This document shows, in pieces, positions 6,953-16,008 of a stretch of 25,163 nt of DNA. Positions within the stretch are counted from its first letter, which is position 1, and each line of letters begins with the position of its first letter. The notes below the pieces were generated by a model. It worked only from the letters and a program-made list of their open reading frames with translations. It was not told the DNA's origin and made no database searches. The DNA is from an uncultured Lachnospiraceae bacterium (lineage in GTDB: Bacteria; Bacillota_A; Clostridia; Lachnospirales; Lachnospiraceae): the NCBI GenBank assembly GCA_902780985.1, contig CACZHN010000015.1:1-25163 (forward strand), written 5' to 3'. The translations under genes and the position numbers were made by a program.

Positions 6953-7845
6953 ACCATAGATTTCAGGATTTCGATATACGCCGTCGTCAGCTTCGAAGGA
7001 TTTATGGCGTTCGGCACTATATACCCAATCTCCATATAATCATCCACCTTCAGCGGCCTTGCCACGATATTCGGTCCGTTCAGCGTCTCGTTGATCACGC
7101 CGCTGCAGATGGTATAACCGTCCATACCCACTAAAAGATTGAACAGCGTTGCACGGTCACGGACTATCAGCTCTTTATCGCAGTCCAGTGTACTGAGAAT
7201 CTCCTCCGAGAAGTAGAAGGAATTATGACTTCCCTGCTCGTAGGAGAGACGCGGGTACGGTTTCAGATCCTTCAGTGATATGGACTTCTTCGAAGCAAGT
7301 GGTGAATCCTTTCCTACGAAGACATGAGGCTTTGCCTTGAAGAGCGGAGTGAAAGATAAGTTGTTATCCTTAAGAGTCTTCAGGATTACCGTTTCATTGA
7401 ACTTATTCAGATAAAGGATTCCCAGTTCGCTGCGGAGAGTTGCCACGTCATTTATGATGTCGTAGGTTTCGGTTTCCCTCATATGAAATTCGTATTTATC
7501 GCCGCCGTACTGCTTCAGAAGCTTTACGAAAGCTTCGACTGCGAAAGAATAGTGCTGTGAAGATACACAGAATCGCATCTTACCGGTCTGGATACCGTTG
7601 TATCTTTCATTTATCAGGTTGGCCTGCTCCAGGACCTGTCTTGCATATCCCAGAAATTCGTCACCTTCCTTGGTGATCTCGATTCCGGTTTTCTTTCTCA
7701 AAAAGATAGTAATGCCGTATTCCTTTTCCAGTTCCTGAATAGCCGATGTAAGGCTCGGCTGAGCTATATATAATTTCCTTGCGGCTTCTGTTATATTTCC
7801 CGTTTCAGATACGGTAACCGCGTAATGTAACTGCTTGAGAGTCAT
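6949..7845 (-). CDS. LysR-type transcriptional regulator, divergent from metE
   Basis: A 298-residue LTTR. The winged helix-turn-helix covers residues 1-60 (LKQLHYAVTVSETGNITEAA, then QPSLTSAIQELEKEYG, then FLRK). The rest is a two-lobed effector-binding domain. ATG 7845 has GGAGGT 7 bases upstream. It is transcribed away from metE across a 160-bp gap that contains a T-N11-A palindrome, the usual LTTR arrangement for autoregulation and control of the divergent gene. A MetR-like role in methionine control is therefore likely, but the effector (homocysteine in enterobacterial MetR) cannot be read from sequence. The 3' end is convergent with the S41 gene, and the stop codons overlap (6949-6952) with no terminator between them. 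Confidence 0.92.
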   Translation of the reverse strand: MTLKQLHYAVTVSETGNITEAARKLYIAQPSLTSAIQELEKEYGITIFLRKKTGIEITKEGDEFLGYARQVLEQANLINERYNGIQTGKMRFCVSSQHYSFAVEAFVKLLKQYGGDKYEFHMRETETYDIINDVATLRSELGILYLNKFNETVILKTLKDNNLSFTPLFKAKPHVFVGKDSPLASKKSISLKDLKPYPRLSYEQGSHNSFYFSEEILSTLDCDKELIVRDRATLFNLLVGMDGYTICSGVINETLNGPNIVARPLKVDDYMEIGYIVPNAINPSKLTTAYIEILKSMV

Positions 7846-7866
7846 ATAAACCTCCGAATGTCAAAA

Positions 7867-7911
7867 TAGATTTCTAAGAGATAATAACACAATGCATAGA
7901 AAAAATCTATG
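7867..7911. promoter_or_regulatory. LysR-type operator with T-N11-A palindrome and a second short palindrome
   Basis: CATAGA (7895-7900) and TCTATG (7906-7911) are perfect inverted repeats around five A; T7897 and A7909 give the T-N11-A pattern of LTTR boxes. A related short palindrome TAGATTTCTA lies at 7867-7876. They lie 18 to 50 bases upstream of the LysR start codon, and the main palindrome ends 23 bp before the metE -35 element, which is right for activation of metE. Confidence 0.65.
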
Positions 7912-7933
7912 AAAAGACAAATGTTTTAAATAT

Positions 7934-7962
7934 TTTACCTATAAAAGCGATGGGTATATACT
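7934..7962 (+). promoter_or_regulatory. metE promoter
   Basis: TTTACC (7934-7939), a 17-base spacer and TATACT (7957-7962) give a good -10 and a weak -35, as expected of an activated promoter. The implied leader is only about 36 bases, too short for a SAM riboswitch or T-box. Confidence 0.55.
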
Positions 7963-8005
7963 CGGTTCAATTGATACAGACGCATTACGAACGGAGGAAT
8001 ACACA

Positions 8006-10288
8006 ATGAATACATCGGTTATAGGATTTCCGAGAATTGGAAAGAACAGAGAACTTAAGTTTGCTTCCGAGAAGTTCTTCAAGGGAGAGATAAGCGAGAA
8101 GGAACTGAGAGACGAAGCGGCTGCTATAAGAGCTTACGGTTGGAAGCAGCAGCAGGACGCAGGAGTGAAGTTCATATCATCAAATGATTTTTCATTCTAC
8201 GATAACGTGCTGGATACAGCGGTTCTTTTCAACATAGTTCCGAAGAGATACAGAGACCTGGGGCTTACGGACCTTGAAACCTATTTTGCAATGGCCAGAG
8301 GTTATCAGGGAGATCAGGGAAATGTAAAGGCCCTTGCTATGAAGAAGTGGTTCAACACAAACTATCATTACCTCGTGACAGAGATAGATGACGATGCGGA
8401 TGTAAAGCTTGTGGGTACAAAGCCTTTCGATGAGTTTGAAGAAGCAAAGGCACAGGGCGTGGATACAAAGGTAAGCCTTGTCGGACCTTTTACATTTCTT
8501 AAGCTTGCAAAGTTCACAGGCAGCAAGAAAATAAATGATTTCAAGGGTGCTCTTACACAGGCTTATATCGAGGTTATACAGACTCTGGGCAGCAAGGGTG
8601 CCGGATGGGTAGAGCTGGATGAAGCATATCTTGTACGCGACCTTTCAGCTGAAGATATAGCTCTTTTCAAAGAGATATATAACAGCCTCCTGGACAGCAA
8701 GGGTAGCGTAAAGATCCTGCTTCAGACATACTTCGGAGATGTAAGAGACGCATATAAGGAGATTACGGCTCTCGCATTTGACGGAATCGGTCTTGACTTC
8801 AGCGAAGGAAGACTTACGGCAGAACTTGTGAAGGAGAACGGATTCCCTGAGGATAAGCTCCTTTTTGCAGGACTTGTAAACGGCAAGAACATCTGGAAGA
8901 ATAATTACGCAAAGACTCTGGATAAGCTTAAAGAGCTTAAGGCCGAGCTTGGCGCAAATGTAATCCTCAATACATCATGCTCACTGCTTCATGTGCCTTA
9001 TACTCTTGAAAGCGAGACAAAGCTTACAGCGGATTATACACAGCACCTCGCATTTGCGGAGGAGAAGTTGAGAGAGTTAAAGGAACTCTCGGTGCTTTCG
9101 GATATTGCGGATAAGGGAAATGTAGCGGCACAGGATGCATTTAAGAATAATCAGAAGCTTTTCTTCGGACGAGTTAACAGCGAGGATAAAGCGGTTCAGG
9201 AAAGAGTTGCCGGAATCAAGGATTCGGATTACACAAGACTTCCTGCTTTCGAAGAAAGAGAGAAGATACAGAAGGAAAGACTGGCACTGCCTATCTTCCC
9301 TACAACTACCATCGGTTCATTCCCTCAGACAGCTGAGGTAAGACGCAACAGACAGGAGTTCCGTAAAGGACTTATAACAGAAGAGCAGTATGACGACTTC
9401 AATAAGAAGAAGATTGCAGAGTGCATAGCTCTTCAGGAAGAGATAGGACTTGATGTCATCGTTCACGGTGAGTTTGAGCGTAACGACATGGTTGAGTATT
9501 TCGGTGAGAACCTTGCGGGATATATCTTTACCGAGAAGGCATGGGTTCAGTCCTACGGTACAAGGTGCGTTAAGCCGCCTATCATCTGGGGTGACGTATC
9601 ACGTAAGCATTCCATCACGGTTAAGTGGTCAAAGTTCGCAAAGAGCTGTACCGATAAGCCGGTAAAGGGTATGCTTACAGGTCCCGTAACCATTCTCAAC
9701 TGGTCCTTCCCGAGAGAAGACATTTCCATCAAGGAAAGCACTCTTCAGATAGCACTTGCTATCCGTGATGAAGTTCTTGACCTTGAAGCCAACGGAATCG
9801 ATATCATTCAGATCGACGAGGCTGCTCTTAGAGAGAAGCTTCCTCTCAGACGTTCGGACTGGTATTCGGAATATCTTGACTGGGCTATCCCGGCATTCCG
9901 CCTTGTAGCCAGCGGAGTCCGTCCTGAGACACAGATCCACACACATATGTGCTACAGTGAGTTTACGGATATCATCCCTGCAATCGATGCGATGGATGCG
10001 GATGTTATCACATTTGAGGCTTCACGTTCGGACCTTCAGATCCTTGATTCTCTTAAGGAGAACAACTTCAAGACCGAAGTAGGCCCGGGAGTATACGATA
10101 TCCACAGCCCGAGAGTTCCTTCAGTAGAGGAGATTCTCGATGCCCTGCAGAAAATGCGCGGCAGAGTAGAGGATAAGAAGCTCTGGGTCAACCCTGACTG
10201 CGGTCTCAAGACAAGAGGAGATGTTGAGACAAAGGCAAGTCTCATCAATCTCGTTAAAGCGGCAAAGTCTCTCAGAGAGAGTTTGTAA
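8006..10288 (+). CDS. metE: Cobalamin-independent methionine synthase (5-methyltetrahydropteroyltriglutamate-homocysteine methyltransferase)
   Basis: A 760-residue enzyme of full family length that transfers a methyl group from 5-methyltetrahydrofolate polyglutamate to homocysteine, the last step of methionine synthesis, in the cytoplasm. The N-terminal half begins [20 protein letters not shown]. The C-terminal barrel has [12 protein letters not shown] and [10 protein letters not shown]. The zinc ligands are H647, C649 (HTHMCYSEF), E671 (FEAS) and C732 (NPDCGLKTR), each six residues offset from those of the E. coli enzyme (H641, C643, E665, C726). ATG 8006 has GGAGG 9 bases upstream. It is a single-gene unit ended by a strong terminator and probably controlled by the divergent LysR protein. 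No anomalies. Confidence 0.98.
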   Translation: MNTSVIGFPRIGKNRELKFASEKFFKGEISEKELRDEAAAIRAYGWKQQQDAGVKFISSNDFSFYDNVLDTAVLFNIVPKRYRDLGLTDLETYFAMARGYQGDQGNVKALAMKKWFNTNYHYLVTEIDDDADVKLVGTKPFDEFEEAKAQGVDTKVSLVGPFTFLKLAKFTGSKKINDFKGALTQAYIEVIQTLGSKGAGWVELDEAYLVRDLSAEDIALFKEIYNSLLDSKGSVKILLQTYFGDVRDAYKEITALAFDGIGLDFSEGRLTAELVKENGFPEDKLLFAGLVNGKNIWKNNYAKTLDKLKELKAELGANVILNTSCSLLHVPYTLESETKLTADYTQHLAFAEEKLRELKELSVLSDIADKGNVAAQDAFKNNQKLFFGRVNSEDKAVQERVAGIKDSDYTRLPAFEEREKIQKERLALPIFPTTTIGSFPQTAEVRRNRQEFRKGLITEEQYDDFNKKKIAECIALQEEIGLDVIVHGEFERNDMVEYFGENLAGYIFTEKAWVQSYGTRCVKPPIIWGDVSRKHSITVKWSKFAKSCTDKPVKGMLTGPVTILNWSFPREDISIKESTLQIALAIRDEVLDLEANGIDIIQIDEAALREKLPLRRSDWYSEYLDWAIPAFRLVASGVRPETQIHTHMCYSEFTDIIPAIDAMDADVITFEASRSDLQILDSLKENNFKTEVGPGVYDIHSPRVPSVEEILDALQKMRGRVEDKKLWVNPDCGLKTRGDVETKASLINLVKAAKSLRESL

Positions 10289-10310
10289 TTTAAAATCCAG
10301 TAATGTGCTG

Positions 10311-10364
10311 AAAAAGTCCCTCGGATTTCTATAAAACTATTATAGATTTCTGTGGGACTTTTTC
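10311..10364. terminator. Intrinsic terminator after metE (symmetric, may be bidirectional)
   Basis: AAAAAGTCCC (10311-10320) pairs perfectly with GGGACTTTTT (10354-10363). An inner stem TCTATAA/TTATAGA extends the hairpin. The T-run lies within and after the right arm. The matching A-run on the left would serve transcripts from the other strand. Confidence 0.88.
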
Positions 10365-10375
10365 CCATTTTAGTG

Positions 10376-10381
10376 TATAAT
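10376..10381 (+). promoter_or_regulatory. Candidate -10 element for the c-di-GMP/surE/GH9 unit
   Basis: A perfect TATAAT, with TG directly before it, lies 62 bases upstream of the start codon of the large response regulator gene. No good -35 hexamer is seen at the right distance; that position falls in the terminator stem. Confidence 0.35.
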
Positions 10382-10442
10382 TTTGAAGTGTGGGAGTTTT
10401 TTTAGGGGGAACATAGATATAGGAACGTGGGGAGAATAAACA

Positions 10443-12830
10443 ATGGCTGATTGGATCGTAGTTGTAGATGATGATTCGACTAACCTTAAAATGGCGGGAC
10501 ATATCCTGAGTAAGCACAACAAGCGCGTGACGGCACTTAAGTCCGGACAGGCACTGCTTGACTATGTAAAGGTGAATACACCTGATATTGTGCTGCTCGA
10601 TATTAAGATGCCGGGGATGGACGGTTTTGAAACTCTGGAGAAGCTCCGTGAGCTTGAGAAAGAGATGAATCTTGAAGAGATTCCCGTTATATTCCTTACT
10701 GCAGACGAAGATATAAGTACAGAGAGCCGCGGTTTCAAGATGGGTGTTTCCGATTATATCAGAAAGCCTTTTGACCCGGAGATTCTCGTAAGAAGAATAG
10801 ATAACATTCTTGATAAGCAGGAAATGATCCAGCATTATCAGGAAGAAGCTACCCGTGATAAACTGACGGGACTTTTCAATAAGGCGGCAATCCATGAAAA
10901 ACTGGGTTATATCTGCCGCAGAACTTCAGGTTATTTCCTTATGATCGACCTGGACAGCTTTAAGCTGGTAAATGACCTGCACGGTCATGATATGGGCGAT
11001 AAAATCCTCATAGCCTTTGCCGAAACCATCAGAGAAGCAGCCGATCAGGACGCTGTTATCGGAAGAATCGGTGGTGATGAGTTCGTCCTCTTTTCAGAAA
11101 AGATAAATTCCGAAGATGACATACGAATAATTACAGAGAATATAAATGTGAACTTCCTGAAGAGAGCCAAGGCTCTTATCGGAGAGGAAATGGATATCCC
11201 TCTGGGTGCATCCGTAGGTGCCATGTACGTATCCGGTGCAGGTTCCGAGTTCACGGACATTTTCAATGCTGCCGACAAGGCGCTCTATAAGGTAAAACAG
11301 AACGGAAAGCACGGCTATGCTCTTTACAATTATGAGGATTTCGAAGAGGTTGAAGATACACAGCTTATGAACCTCAAGACTATCAGCATGATCCTTTCCG
11401 AGAGAAATATATCCAACACAGCGCTTCAGCTGGGACAGGATTCCTTCGTACATGTATACAGATTCGTCATGCGTTATATCATGAGATATCACAGAAATGC
11501 ATGTAAGCTTCTTTTTACGCTGCAGCCTATCGGTGAGCAGTCCGAGAGTGAGTTTGCGGCAAACTGTGACAGATTCTGTGCTCATGCCAGCGGCGTGCTT
11601 CGTAAGAGCGATCTGGTAATGCAGTGCAGAAAGAATCAGATATTTGTATTACTGACAGACATCAAGGAAGAAGCCATCAAGCAGGTTGTGGGAAATATCA
11701 TCAGAACCTGGAGCAGAGACGAGGGTGATATACTGACGGTTTCCTACGAAGTTGAATTCATGGAATCCGACGACCTTATGCATGCCAGCGATGAACAGCC
11801 TTGGGTAGCGGTGGTTGATGACGATGTTGCCAATCTTAAGCTTGCGGGTCATGTTCTCAGCAAGAACAACATGCGTGTAACGGCACTTAAGTCGGGAAGA
11901 GCACTTCTGGATTTCCTGAAGGAAAGCAGACCGAATCTTATACTTCTGGATGTTAAGATGCCGGATATGGACGGATTCGAGACCATGTCCAAGCTTATGG
12001 CCATGGAAGAAGATGTAGCCGAGATCCCGGTTATCTTCCTTACGGCAAATGATGAAGTGGAGTCGGAGAAGAAGGGACTTGCCCTTGGGGCTACGGACTT
12101 TATCAGAAAGCCTTTCGTACCGGAAGTTCTGGTAATGAGAGTAAGACAGATCATCAACATGATCAGACTCCAGAGAAATCTGGCTCAGGAAGTTGCAAAG
12201 AAGACAAAAGAGAACGAAGAACTGTTCCTGGATGTGGTTAAGTCTCTTGCAGAGGCTATCGATGCAAAGGATACATATACAAACGGTCATTCCGACAGAG
12301 TAGGTCAGTATTCCAGAGAGATAGCAAAGAGATACGGCTATAATACCAAAGAACAGTCTGATATATACATGATGGGACTTCTTCATGATGTAGGTAAGAT
12401 CGGTGTGCCTGATACGGTAATCAATAAGCCGGGCAAGCTTACGGAAGAAGAGTTCGAAGAGATAAAGAGACATCCGGTTGTGGGACACCAGATCCTGAAG
12501 AATATCAAGGAGATGCCGAGTCTGGCTACAGGTGCGCGCTGGCATCATGAAAGATATGACGGAACCGGTTACCCTGACGGACTGGCAGGTGAGCAGATCC
12601 CTGAAGCCGCAAGGATCATCGCGGTGGCGGATGCCTATGATGCCATGACCAGCTACAGAAGTTACAGAGATGTACTTCCTCAGGATAAGGTCAGAAGCGA
12701 GCTGGTGGAAGGAAGCGGAACCCAGTTCGATCCTAAGTTTGCAAAGATCATGGTGGATATGATCGATGAAGATATTAACTATGATATGAAAGAGGTAAAG
12801 TCTTCCCACGAAGATTACCTGAATATATAA
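10443..12830 (+). CDS. Hybrid c-di-GMP protein: REC-GGDEF-degenerate GGDEF-REC-HD-GYP
   Basis: A 795-residue cytoplasmic protein with five modules. REC1 (4-122) has acidic D9-D11, phospho-acceptor D53, T86 and K108. The diguanylate cyclase domain (135-297) has an intact GGDEF at 210-214; the RxxD inhibitory site is replaced by DQDA. Residues 325-440 look like a second GGDEF fold without the catalytic motif (LRKSDLVMQCRKNQIFVLL stands where it should be). REC2 (453-572) has D503. HD-GYP (590-775) has H648-D649 and GYP at 709-711, so c-di-GMP hydrolysis should be possible. REC1 and REC2 share long identical stretches (TALKSG, ALLD, DGFET), so an internal duplication is likely. ATG 10443 has GGGGAGA upstream. 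surE follows 19 bases later, probably in one transcript. Confidence 0.92.
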   Translation: MADWIVVVDDDSTNLKMAGHILSKHNKRVTALKSGQALLDYVKVNTPDIVLLDIKMPGMDGFETLEKLRELEKEMNLEEIPVIFLTADEDISTESRGFKMGVSDYIRKPFDPEILVRRIDNILDKQEMIQHYQEEATRDKLTGLFNKAAIHEKLGYICRRTSGYFLMIDLDSFKLVNDLHGHDMGDKILIAFAETIREAADQDAVIGRIGGDEFVLFSEKINSEDDIRIITENINVNFLKRAKALIGEEMDIPLGASVGAMYVSGAGSEFTDIFNAADKALYKVKQNGKHGYALYNYEDFEEVEDTQLMNLKTISMILSERNISNTALQLGQDSFVHVYRFVMRYIMRYHRNACKLLFTLQPIGEQSESEFAANCDRFCAHASGVLRKSDLVMQCRKNQIFVLLTDIKEEAIKQVVGNIIRTWSRDEGDILTVSYEVEFMESDDLMHASDEQPWVAVVDDDVANLKLAGHVLSKNNMRVTALKSGRALLDFLKESRPNLILLDVKMPDMDGFETMSKLMAMEEDVAEIPVIFLTANDEVESEKKGLALGATDFIRKPFVPEVLVMRVRQIINMIRLQRNLAQEVAKKTKENEELFLDVVKSLAEAIDAKDTYTNGHSDRVGQYSREIAKRYGYNTKEQSDIYMMGLLHDVGKIGVPDTVINKPGKLTEEEFEEIKRHPVVGHQILKNIKEMPSLATGARWHHERYDGTGYPDGLAGEQIPEAARIIAVADAYDAMTSYRSYRDVLPQDKVRSELVEGSGTQFDPKFAKIMVDMIDEDINYDMKEVKSSHEDYLNI

Positions 12831-12849
12831 GAAACCAGAGGATGATCAT

Positions 12850-13563
12850 TTGAGAAAAATTTTACTTATAAACGATGACGGAATCGAAGCAGACGGTCTG
12901 AGAAGACTGGCGGCAGAAGCCGTTAATTTCGGTGAGGTGTGGATCGTGGCACCGAGAAATCAAATGAGTGCCTGTTCCCACAGCATAACTTTAAGAGAAT
13001 ATATTGATATCTATCCCTATGATTTCGGGATAGAAGGAGTGAAAGCTTATTCCTGCAGCGGCACTCCGGGTGACTGCGTAAGAGTGGGATCTCTTGCGGT
13101 CATGCCTTATAAGCCGGATGTGGTCATATCGGGAATAAACAACGGATTCAATACCGCAACGGATATCCAGTATTCAGCCACGGCGGGTGGTGCTTTCGAG
13201 GCTGCATTTCAGGGATATTCCGCAATTGCCATATCCGAAGGATTGGGAGATCATTCCGTAACGGATAAGTATCTGCATCAGCTTCTTGAAGAGTATATAG
13301 ATGTCAGACATTCAAAGAACGAGATACTCAATATAAATATTCCGGCCTGTCCGATAGAGGAGTTTAAAGGAATACTCCGTGACAGAAAGGTTTCACAGGG
13401 AATGTTCTACGAAGACGGATATAAAGTTGTGGAAGAACTTCCCGGAGGCGGTATGAGATATGCGGTTGACGGCAAGCTGGTGAAAGTATCCGAAGAGGGT
13501 ACGGATCTCAGGGCTGTGACCGAGAATTATATAAGTGTAGGAATTGTAAAAAATATAAGTTAA
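12850..13563 (+). CDS. surE: 5'/3'-nucleotidase SurE
   Basis: A 237-residue metal-dependent phosphatase of the SurE family, which removes phosphate from nucleoside monophosphates in the cytoplasm. Diagnostic motifs are ILLINDDG near the N-terminus (N8, D9, D10 as metal ligands), VAPRNQMSACSHSIT, GTPGDCV and VISGINNG. The start is TTG at 12850, with GAGG 8 bases upstream; no ATG fits the conserved N-terminus. It lies 19 bases after the c-di-GMP gene and 29 bases before the GH9 lipoprotein gene, so the three may be co-transcribed. A nucleotidase behind a c-di-GMP phosphodiesterase domain could in principle act on its mononucleotide product; that link is speculation. Confidence 0.95.
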   Translation: MRKILLINDDGIEADGLRRLAAEAVNFGEVWIVAPRNQMSACSHSITLREYIDIYPYDFGIEGVKAYSCSGTPGDCVRVGSLAVMPYKPDVVISGINNGFNTATDIQYSATAGGAFEAAFQGYSAIAISEGLGDHSVTDKYLHQLLEEYIDVRHSKNEILNINIPACPIEEFKGILRDRKVSQGMFYEDGYKVVEELPGGGMRYAVDGKLVKVSEEGTDLRAVTENYISVGIVKNIS

Positions 13564-13592
13564 TTAATTGGTTGGGTTTAAGGAGAAGAGAA

Positions 13593-15911
13593 ATGTTCAA
13601 GAGAAAATTTAAAGCTGTTTCCATGGGGATCTGTATGGCAATGGTGGCTGCAGGCTGCGGTTCGCAGACTGCAACACCTACGACTACAGCAGCAACTGAG
13701 GCAACAACAGCAGCCACAACAGAGGATGCTACGGAAGCGACCTCCGGTGATGCGGGTGCGGCAACAGAAGCTGTCCTTAAGGGAGAAGGCCCTGCAACTC
13801 TCGAGGATCTGGTGGATAATTCCGAGCAGGAAAGCGGTATCAGTGACGGAGATGTGGTGGTTGATATCAACTTTGATGACGGCGATACCACAGGATTCGG
13901 CTCATTCGTAAACGGCGGAGATTATGTGCTTTCGGCCGAGAACGGACAGCTTGTTTGTGACATTTCCAAGTGCGGAGATCTGGACTATGCAAACCAGGTA
14001 TTCTTCGACGGCCTTGAACTTAGTCACGGATGCGTATATACATACAGCTTCGATATTTCATCGGATATAGACAGAAAGGTGGAGTACAGACTCCAGCTTA
14101 ACGGCGGTGATTATCATGCGTATGTAAGTGACTACATTGAAGTCGGCACTGAAGTGCGGAATATCTCGGTGGATTTTGAAATGGCCGATGCTTCAGACCC
14201 TGCACCGCGACTCTGCTTCAATATGGGTAAGATGGACAATATGGATGCGGATCCGGGACAGCATAAGGTATATATCGATAACATAAAGCTGGTGGTTAAG
14301 GATGCTTCCCAGGCTCAGGCAATATCGGGATTGCCTAACTATGTAGGCGTTTCGGTAAATCAGCTTGGTTACAAGCCTGAAGATAAGAAATATGCGGTTG
14401 TAAAGAGCGACAAGATCACATCAGACAGTTTTATCGTATGTGATGCCGCTACAAATGAGACGGTTTATGAAGGAACCCTCGGTGCCGATATCTACGATGA
14501 AGGTGCCGACATGGACGTTAAGATAGCTGATTTCTCGGATCTTAAGGATGCGGGACAGTACTATGTGGTTACCGACGGCGGAGCAAGTTATCCTTTCGCG
14601 GTGTCCGATAATCCTTACGGTGACGCATATAAGGATGTTGTGCTCATGCTTTACAGACAGCGCTGCGGTATGGCAATCGACGGCGACTTCGCACATCCTG
14701 AGTGCCATATGGATAAGGCAGTCGTATATGGAAATGAATCGGTTACCAAGGACGTTACCGGCGGATGGCATGATGCCGGCGACTACGGACGTTATGTGGT
14801 ATCAGGTGCGGAAGCCGTTGCTGATATCATGATGGCTTACGAAGATTTCAAGATCTCCGATGATGACTGGGGAATCCCTGAAAGCGGAAACGGAATCCCT
14901 GATATTCTGGATGAGGCACGCTATGAGCTCGACTGGATGCTGAAAATGCAGGATGAAGCTACAGGCGGTGTATACCATAAGGTAACAGGCCTCGCATTTC
15001 CGGGTACTGTAAATCCGGATGAAGAGACAGAGACCATGTATCTTATGCCGATCTCATTTACGGCTACCGGAGATTTTGCTGCTGTTATGGCAAAGGCATC
15101 GGTGCTTTACAAGGATTTCGATCCTGAATTCTCGGCAAAGGCATATGCTGCTGCAGAGAAGGCATGGAATTATATAGCTGACGAAGTTGATCTTGCGGGA
15201 TACAAGAATCCTGAAGATTGTGATACGGGAGAATATCCTGACAGAAATACAAAGGACGAGAAGTATTGGGCAGCCGCAGAACTTTACATTGCGGGAAGAG
15301 AAGACCTTGAGCCGGTTGTTAAGGAACTCCGTGCGGACGGAAGAGTATTCCCCGGTCTCGGATGGCTGGAACTGACTTACTATGCGGATTACGATCTGGC
15401 TAAGTACCTTCCGGGTACAGACATGGGAGACCAGGCAAGAGAGCTCCTTATCGCAGATGCGGATGAAGTGGTTGAGGCTTCACAGGCCAGCGGTTACTTT
15501 ACAGGTATGGCAAAATACCCATGGGGAAGTAATATGACCGTTGCAAACCATGCGGAACTTCTTCTTATGGCTCATAATCTGACAGGAGACGATAAGTACA
15601 GAGAGACTGCAAAGAGACAGCTTGATTATATATTCGGAATAAATCCGCTGGGTTACTGCTATGTATCTGGTTACGGAACACTGTTCCCGACACAGCCTCA
15701 CCACAGACCTTCACAGGTTGCGGGAAAGGCTGTTCCGGGTATGCTGGCGGGAGGACCTAACGGCGGTCTTGACGATCCGTTCGCAAAGACAGTGCTTGAC
15801 GGACAGAGCCAGGCAATGTGCTATGTGGACAACATGCAGAGCTATGCTACAAACGAAGTGGCGATTTACTGGAATTCACCGCTTATTTACGCTATGTCGG
15901 GCCTCAGATAA
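13593..15911 (+). CDS. Lipoprotein endoglucanase, glycoside hydrolase family 9 with CBM4/9-like module
   Basis: 772 residues, exported and probably lipid-anchored to hydrolyse beta-1,4-glucan at the cell surface. The signal peptide ends MVAAGC, with C22 the lipidation cysteine. A Thr/Ala/Glu linker (23-65) follows, then a CBM4/9-like jelly-roll (about 85-236), an Ig-like CelD_N domain (248-338) and the GH9 catalytic domain (340-772). GH9 landmarks are GGWHDAGDYGRYV (390-402) with the catalytic aspartates, PHHRPS (702-707), and NEVAIYWNSPL (754-764) with E755 as acid. ATG 13593 has AAGGAG 7 bases upstream; a TTG at 13572 is in frame but is followed by an unlikely start. No clear terminator follows before the next promoter. 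Not a cellulosomal enzyme: no dockerin is seen. Confidence 0.94.
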   Translation: MFKRKFKAVSMGICMAMVAAGCGSQTATPTTTAATEATTAATTEDATEATSGDAGAATEAVLKGEGPATLEDLVDNSEQESGISDGDVVVDINFDDGDTTGFGSFVNGGDYVLSAENGQLVCDISKCGDLDYANQVFFDGLELSHGCVYTYSFDISSDIDRKVEYRLQLNGGDYHAYVSDYIEVGTEVRNISVDFEMADASDPAPRLCFNMGKMDNMDADPGQHKVYIDNIKLVVKDASQAQAISGLPNYVGVSVNQLGYKPEDKKYAVVKSDKITSDSFIVCDAATNETVYEGTLGADIYDEGADMDVKIADFSDLKDAGQYYVVTDGGASYPFAVSDNPYGDAYKDVVLMLYRQRCGMAIDGDFAHPECHMDKAVVYGNESVTKDVTGGWHDAGDYGRYVVSGAEAVADIMMAYEDFKISDDDWGIPESGNGIPDILDEARYELDWMLKMQDEATGGVYHKVTGLAFPGTVNPDEETETMYLMPISFTATGDFAAVMAKASVLYKDFDPEFSAKAYAAAEKAWNYIADEVDLAGYKNPEDCDTGEYPDRNTKDEKYWAAAELYIAGREDLEPVVKELRADGRVFPGLGWLELTYYADYDLAKYLPGTDMGDQARELLIADADEVVEASQASGYFTGMAKYPWGSNMTVANHAELLLMAHNLTGDDKYRETAKRQLDYIFGINPLGYCYVSGYGTLFPTQPHHRPSQVAGKAVPGMLAGGPNGGLDDPFAKTVLDGQSQAMCYVDNMQSYATNEVAIYWNSPLIYAMSGLR

Positions 15912-15916
15912 AAATT

Positions 15917-15945
15917 TTGGCATCGACAGCGGTATGTGGTAAAAT
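15917..15945 (+). promoter_or_regulatory. Promoter of the diguanylate cyclase-AAA-AKR-RyR operon
   Basis: TTGGCA (15917-15922), a 17-base spacer and TAAAAT (15940-15945) start six bases after the GH9 stop. The predicted transcript starts near 15952 and has a leader of about 57 bases. Confidence 0.6.
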
Positions 15946-15950
15946 AGGAA

Positions 15951-15993
15951 TTGGTGAAAGCTAGCATTTCAACCGAATTATGAATTTCGAATT
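15951..15993 (+). promoter_or_regulatory. Leader hairpin and GAATT period-7 tandem repeat
   Basis: TTGGTGAAA (15951-15959) pairs with TTTCA-A-CC plus flanking bases (15967-15976), giving a bulged hairpin at the predicted 5' end of the mRNA. Three GAATT units follow at 15975, 15982 and 15989, each 7 bases apart, just before the ribosome site. It is too short to be a c-di-GMP riboswitch. Confidence 0.35.
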
Positions 15994-16008
15994 TGGTGGG
16001 TGTTTGTT

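Noticed and set aside
7846..8005. A possible SAM riboswitch or T-box before metE
   Set aside because: The gap is AT-rich with only short palindromes; no multi-helix junction and no T-box sequence is visible, and the predicted leader is about 36 bases.
11649..12809. A 386-codon minus-strand open frame opposite REC2-HD-GYP
   Set aside because: Shadow of a gene with intact HD and GYP motifs; the translation has no recognisable features.
13572..13592. A TTG start for the GH9 gene at 13572
   Set aside because: The ATG at 13593 has a proper AAGGAG site and gives a standard lipoprotein signal peptide.
13661..13790. The Thr/Ala-rich repeat-like stretch in the GH9 gene as a microsatellite
   Set aside because: It encodes an ordinary flexible linker after a lipobox, and the codons are varied, so it is not a DNA-level tandem repeat.
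15951..16008. A possible c-di-GMP riboswitch before the diguanylate cyclase gene
   Set aside because: The leader is too short, and the conserved GEMM core sequences are absent.
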